Source of the DNA: Iris pallida
Taxonomy: Eukaryota > Streptophyta > Magnoliopsida > Asparagales > Iridaceae
Direction of reading: 5' to 3'
Assembly: GCA_029216955.1 (NCBI GenBank)
Contig: JANAVB010044017.1
Span: 186,001 to 250,000 of the forward strand
DNA: 64,000 nt
Shown piece after piece: positions 58,939 to 64,000 of this stretch; position 1 is the first letter of the stretch, and each line of letters begins with the position of its first letter. Below the pieces are notes generated by a model. It saw nothing but the letters and a program-made list of their open reading frames with translations, was not told the DNA's origin and did not search any database. A program made the translations under genes and the position numbers.

Positions 58939-61900
58939 TGTGAGACTCGTCTCACAGTATCCGTATTTATATACGGATACGTATTTTGTAGTGTATTTCG
59001 TATTTTCTTGGTTTTCGGAATGCTTTAAAATTTTCCCCAAATTATAGATTTTCTCCTTGAACGGCATACCGATGGTGTACCGGTGTATACCGACGGCATA
59101 CCGTCCAGACAGATTTTCCATATTTTAGATATTTTCGATTTATGATATTTTTATGAATAGTGTTTCTGATATTTTCATGAATAGTATTTCTGATATTTTT
59201 ATGAATAGTATTTAGATATGTTTAATGAATAGTGTTTAGATATTTTCGTGAATAGTGTAGATCCATTCTATTATCCAATGGACAATTGATTTTCTTTCAA
59301 TGGCTAGGATTGATCTAGAATGTGACATGGATCACGATCCAACGATCACGATTAATTTACCCCTTCTATATATCTATTGAGTTTCTCTCTCCTCTTTTTT
59401 CTTTCCTTATCTATTTCCTCTTCACTCTCTTTCCTCTTCCTCAAGCTAAGGAAGGCTTGGCCTTGAGGCCTAGAGTGTTATTTCGTGCCCCTCTTCGTGG
59501 TGGAGTATAAGTTAGGCTTGGAACTTAACCCTAGGCAAGTACATCTTGCTCAAAAGTGACATGACCATGCTATAATTTTGTTTTCCATAGAAATTAAAGT
59601 TTTATTGTTCTATAATATGCTCCTCTAAATTGTTAACATCTTTAGTATATAACACTTTCGGTTTTGATCGGTAGAATTACGTAGATCTGAGTTTCTAGAT
59701 GTGACTTTTGAGTATTTTGAGGTATTGATCTATCAAATGCTTTAATTTATGAAAAGTAATACTTCCATGTTTTAGTAAATTCAATTCTATACAATTTTGA
59801 CTTTTGAAAATCTGAATTTTGATTTAAAATGAAGTTTTTATGGCCGAAACAAGTTTTGGCAAAAATCTGAATTTTGTTGTTGTTTGGAAAATCGGTATAC
59901 CGACGGTATGCCGTAGTATACCGATGGTATGCCAATTTTTGCACCAGAAAATTTCTGTCTTTATGTCGGAATACCGTCGGTATGCCGCCGTATACCGTCG
60001 GTATGCCGTTTTATGCCGAAATTGGCTGTTTTAGTCTGAATTGAGCTATTTTTGCCCCTTTTTGTCTGTTTTTTATATTTTCTCGATTGTAATGGACTCT
60101 TAACATGATTAGATGACCTTCTATAGTTAGAGAATGATTGTACACCCTATATACACTTGACACTAATATATTTTCGTGAATTGTTTTATGTCATGTACCT
60201 ATCTTTATTAATTTTTTCCCACATGCCATGATATGTTTTCCTATTGATTTCTTCTTACATGTCATGATATGTATTATCGTGTCTTTTCCGATTTTATGTC
60301 AAGTACATTTATTGTCTAGCTGTATATTGATTGATAGTATCCTGTCATGGCGTACTCATGATTTTCATACATGTCCAGATTCTTGATAGTGGCTCGTAGT
60401 ATTGCACTCATGACTTGATTTTCTTATTGATTTCTAGACCCAAGATATGAGTACATGTTCTTTCTTGACACCGTGGATATAGCTTGATAAATGATAATCT
60501 ATTGCATCTTGGCACTGGACAATCGAGTGTGAGTATTGTTCCGTGTATCACGTGATGTTAGTACGAAAATGTTCGTAAGTGATAACTTATGAATTACTCG
60601 TACATAACACACGTCATCTTAGAAAATTCTTGAGTGTCCACGACTCAAGAATTTGACATGAATATGATAAGGTAAATGACTAATAAAATTCAAGTAGATC
60701 ATTGTAGGAGGAAATTCGCACTACCAACACCGAGCTCCAAGGGCCCCATGAGGCGTAGCTCAACCCTGCTAGGCAAGGGCTCCATGACCTACCAAGTTTG
60801 TGCGTATTGATACACGATCGAGTCACATGTCGTGCTGGGTTGCGGCACATCAGTTATATATGTTATATGATACGATCGAGTCACATGTCGTGCCGGGTTG
60901 CGGCACAGTCAGTTATATGTTTTCTTTTACAAGTATATGATATGGTTGTTCATGTTACAATTCAAGACACATTTCATCTGCCAGCAGTCTTGTTGGACAA
61001 TAGATGTACTACTCGTACCCCTGGACATTCGGGTATCTGCAGTCAGGTAGTTGCAAAAATCCTCAACTTGTATACTAGTAATTAGGATTGTGATAACCCT
61101 AGCTAGTTAATGATAGCAAGCCGTAGGTAATGATTGGCCGTGCACTTTTGGTTGTGCGTTACTTTATATGCTCTTATGTCGATGAGTGCCAGAGGCTAAG
61201 TTCTGCTAGGGAAAATATCTGCAACCCTGTCCTTGTTTGGTTTAAGGGTTGTGGCTCCGATTTCTAGTAGTTCCTAAGTCCCTTATTGCTCATTGGCTTA
61301 TTGTTCTCTATTGCTATATGGTTTAGTATTTCCATTCAGTCATTTATATTTTCGAGATACGTACATTGGTACTGCACTAGTCTTGACCCATATTTATTTA
61401 TTTCTGTTATTATGTTGTTGTGTTGTTGTTGGGCTTTGTCGTTTACCTCGAGCCTTCCTTATGGTACTTGCTATTTGGGGTCTGACCCCACTGGTTTTGC
61501 ATGGCCAGGTTCCATAGTTGATCACGAGGATCTACCGTCTTCTCCTCCGGATGGTTCGCACTCAGAGGACCGACATGGATTAGAGAGTGGGTTACCTTTA
61601 TTTTCTACTTTATCTTGCACTTTCATTTTGTGGTGTATTAGCCAAGGACATATGTTAGTCCTTGTTTCTGGGTTTTGTTCCCTCCGTCTTAGTATGGCGT
61701 GGATGTATATTCTGGACAGCTGCTAGTTGTACATTTACGTACCTTCTGTATAGTCAGTTGATATATGTTTTATTATGTCAGCTCTCGTGATTATGTATGT
61801 ACTTATGTTTGGGACACCTTACCCATCTCATATATGATTTACTCTTTATTGCTTCTTATGTTGATTGGATTGAGATAGGATTTGTTCGACCTTAGGAGTC

Positions 61901-62037
61901 ATCAGTTGCATACTAGAGTCCTCCCACTTGTTTTCTAGACAGCTTTGACCCTATCTCGGGGTATTGGCGTGCTCTGATATATGTAGCTGGCTTTGTTTCG
62001 CCCTCGATCTCCAGTATTCTGGTTCTGGGGCGTGACA
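58939..62037 (+). repeat. 3' LTR of second LARD element
   Basis: Homologous to 54730-57855 over the full length with scattered substitutions and small indels. It ends GGGGCGTGACA where the 5' LTR ends GGGACATGACA, a CpG-type change. The 'tgatattttcatgaatagt' array is here at about 59140-59245. Confidence 0.92.
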
Positions 62038-62042
62038 CAGGT

Positions 62043-62391
62043 CCATCTCAAGCTCCTGACGAGCCAGAGGCAGGTCTATCTCGGACACCTACCACGGATA
62101 AGTAGAAACAGAAGGAGGTTTGCTTCGACAAACCTCTCAGAAAGGATCCAGCAATAGGGCCTATCAAGCCCTACAACTTCGATATTCTAGCACAGCTGGC
62201 CAACACTCCGGCTAGATTGTCACTTTTCGAGCTCCTCTGCCTCTCTAAAGAGACCTAAGACGCGCTCAGTGAAGCCTTACAGAATGCCGAGTCCTTTCTT
62301 ACTCAGGTTCGGCTGCCAAAAGACGAGCCCGCAGCTTGCCTACATTGCCACAACATGGTCAAAGTGATTCCTAGTATCACTTTTACCCATT
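62043..62391 (+). pseudogene. Gypsy element spacer between gag and protease (after LARD insertion)
   Basis: Coding-like sequence resumes at the LARD right TSD (SQAPDEPEAGLSRTP). It holds the pattern YNFDILAQLANTPARLSLFE, which I know as a conserved segment ahead of the protease in plant Tat-group polyproteins. Stops (TAG about 62101, TAA about 62258) and a frameshift near 62390 break it. Confidence 0.7.
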
Positions 62392-62746
62392 AAGGTCGAT
62401 CGTATCCACATCGACCCGGGTTCCTCTCTGAGCATTATCCCAAGAAACCTCCTTCAAATTCTAGGGATTCCGATGCATCGGTTGATAGCCTCGAACACAA
62501 CAATCAGTGGCTTCAACGCAGAAAAGAGCGAACCTCTGGGCAAAATTTACCTGAAGTGTCAGATTGGTGACCTCCATACTGAAGTAACTTGCTATGTCAT
62601 CGATGTAGACATAAACTACAACATGCTGCTAGGACGACCATGGATCCTTGAGTACATTGTTGTCCCTTCCACCTTCCATCAGTGCATGAAGTATGTGGCT
62701 AGCGATGGGACAATCGAAATGGAGTTTGCTGATATCAATCCGTTTT
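62392..62746 (+). pseudogene. Retropepsin-like aspartic protease of the gypsy element, active-site change
   Basis: The frame KVDRIHIDPGSSLSII carries the protease active-site loop, but it reads D-P-G instead of D-T-G or D-S-G. The domain continues with GFNAEKSEPLGKIYLKC, a beta-strand region (TEVTCYVIDVDINYN) and the closing LLGRPWI, then VVPSTFHQCMKY and FADINPF before TGA at 62746. The order is that of plant retrotransposon proteases, which cleave the polyprotein. The Thr/Ser to Pro change should abolish activity. The frame differs from the preceding segment. Confidence 0.85.
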
Positions 62747-63840
62747 GAGGACTTGAAGCCTACTGTACAGATGCTGATCTGTACAAGTCAGTCCCCTGGG
62801 ATAACGATAGCAATGATGCTGATGACGAGGCAGAGACAGTCTCAGAAAGCACAGCAGCGATCGAAGAACCTTTAAGGGTTCGACTAAAAGGAAGGCCTCC
62901 TAAAGTATCAGCGCCTCTTGTTGTTAAGCTTCGGGACAGAGCTCCACCTTCGTCTCTAGTGACGATAGAAGATGGTCAGGAGCCGATACGAATAAGGCTA
63001 CCCCGGAGGTCTCCAAGGCCAACCACGAAGGCACAGGAGCATGCGACCACAGCCCCTTTAGTGGTCAAACTGAAAGGGAAGCGTCCTCTCCCTCCTCCTG
63101 CGACAGCTCTAGTCCTCACTGACGAAGAGCTAGAAGACTACGTCTGTGCCAACACGGAAGCACACTCTCTCGATGATGTAATCCCTCGAGATAAGATATC
63201 CCACTTTACTAAAAGGAAGTTGTCTTCGAACTACTCTGGTGCATGCTGGAACACCAAATATTTCCTAGAAAACTCTCTGCGTAAGCTACAGACACAGGTG
63301 ATGGCCGTCAACCATGTGAGCCGAGTTGTCCCTGCCCGAGGTGCCTACTTCATAGTTCTAGCCAGGAAAAAAGTAGAGAAACCTATTATATTCGGTCGAT
63401 TGGAGCATCCACAATGAATAACTCTCGAAGACCCAGACCTTGACAGTGGCAAGATGCAGTTCTACCGCTATATTGTGCAGGCCAAAAACCTTATCCAGAA
63501 GATGAGTTATGACCTGAACAGCAACAAGGAACTCAATTATGGCAAGGGCCGGCGTCTTCCTTTATGGATTCATGTTCCAAAGGAAAAAGCTCAAAACTAT
63601 TACCAACGTACCCGTCGAGGGTCGGGGTACGTTACACCTACTTCCACCTTATAAGACTCAGAAGAAGAAGTCATGAGGCACTCACACTCTTCTGGCTCCT
63701 CCACTTGGGACTCTAACACCAGCACCGGTCAAGTCTTTAAGAAGATGTTGTTGGCTAACGTGGCCTCTGCAAGCTTAACCGTCGAAGATAATCAGCGCAG
63801 GCGGTTACAAGAGTTAGAAGCATTGGATGAAAAGCGCTTG
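62747..63840 (+). pseudogene. Polyprotein linker of the gypsy element, no RT/RNase H core
   Basis: The region is charged and Pro-rich. A 152-codon frame at 62959-63417 (IRLPRRSPRPTTKAQEH, LVLTDEELEDYVCANTE, YFIVLARKKVEKPIIFG) ends at TGA. It continues in phase with GKMQFYRYIVQAKNLIQK and RRLPLWIHVPKEKAQNYY to TAA near 63652. I find neither YVDD-type RT nor RNase H motifs. In a full element about 2-3 kb of RT, RNase H and integrase core would be expected between protease and integrase tail, so this copy is internally deleted or a non-autonomous type. Confidence 0.6.
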
Positions 63841-64000
63841 CTCGCGTAGCAAAGGATCGAGCTTTACCATGTCCGCATCTCTGGGGCCTTCAACAAAATG
63901 GTCCACGAAAGATCATACCAAGTGGGCAACCTCGTCTTGGCAGTACGAAGACCGATGGTAATGACTCACAAGATAACTGGAAAGTTCGAGCCCAAGTGGG
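63841..64000 (+). pseudogene. Integrase C-terminal end of the gypsy element (runs off the window)
   Basis: After a TAG at about 63847 the frame reads QRIELYHVRISGAFNKMV, then YQVGNLVLAVRRP and KITGKFEPKW. This is the 'rsFq.GdlVlavrrp...GKF.PKW' tail of plant Tat-group integrases, just before the GPY/F module. It continues beyond 64000, as should the 3' LTR. Confidence 0.8.

Larger units (their letters stand above)
54730..62037 (+). mobile_element. Second LARD-like LTR element, 7308 bp, TSD CAGGT
   Basis: Two LTRs (54730-57855, 3126 bp; 58939-62037, 3099 bp) enclose an internal region of only 1083 bp. LTRs start TGTGAGACTC and end TGACA. An exact 5-bp TSD CAGGT lies at 54725-54729 and 62038-62042. 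The internal region keeps a PBS-like site, a short gag-like/leader frame, an integrase C-terminal scrap and the 'ccgaggacaaaaatttt' 3' signature. It is a deletion derivative of a Tekay/Del-type gypsy element, inserted in the older gypsy element between gag and protease. Confidence 0.93.

Overview
This window looks like intergenic DNA of a flowering plant. It is AT-rich, has no bacterial-style gene layout and no rRNA or tRNA gene that I can recognise. Most of it is transposable elements, many nested and many bounded by exact target-site duplications (TSDs). The few gene-like pieces are plant-type: a C-terminal exon of a conserved-looking protein (12814-13376), a small GC-rich first-exon-like ORF (15962-16285, minus strand), and three exons of a plastid-type malonyl-CoA:ACP transacylase captured inside a CACTA transposon (about 40222-40671, minus strand). 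The species cannot be named from the sequence alone.

Layout. From 1 to about 8.5 kb there are minus-strand Ty3/gypsy remains: a diverged LTR piece (1-540), an LTR (1163-2401) with the integrase/chromodomain end of pol (2498-3165), and a further related LTR end (7020 onward). MITEs are inserted among these with clean TSDs: two MULE-type (4236-5141, 5548-6239) and one hAT-type (7472-7786). From 8.7 to 18.1 kb there is low-complexity intergenic DNA with local duplications, an inverted gene-fragment pair, a 201-bp MULE MITE (11208-11408), a Tourist-like MITE (14002-14162), a TTAATA-rich MITE (17341-17694) and the two possible gene exons.

From 18089 to 36174 lies one very large LTR element with three 4.2-kb LTRs alternating with two 2.7-kb non-coding internal regions. 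The whole block is flanked by a single TAAGT TSD. It is LARD-like (large retrotransposon derivative). The middle LTR is a chimera: its left part matches LTR3 and its right part matches LTR1, with the switch inside about 30 bp. This is the signature of unequal crossing-over between LTRs.

From 38127 to 43018 is a non-autonomous CACTA element (TSD AAT) that carries the captured transacylase exons with their introns. From about 43301 to beyond the window end is a degenerate plus-strand gypsy element of Tat/Ogre-like type: LTR, PBS, gag, protease, then the integrase C-terminus, with no RT/RNase H seen. It has been split twice. A 7.8-kb CACTA element (44472-52268, TSD CTA) carries three long hairpins, a dispersed repeat-module system and a G-rich minisatellite. 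A 7.3-kb LARD/deletion-derivative LTR element (54730-62037, TSD CAGGT) has an internal region cut to 1.08 kb that joins a leader/gag-like piece to an integrase C-terminal remnant.

How the parts fit together: there is no functional pathway here. The order of events can be read from the nesting: the gypsy element inserted first, then the CACTA and LARD elements broke it. The elements that look mobilisable are non-autonomous and would need transposase or gag-pol supplied from elsewhere.
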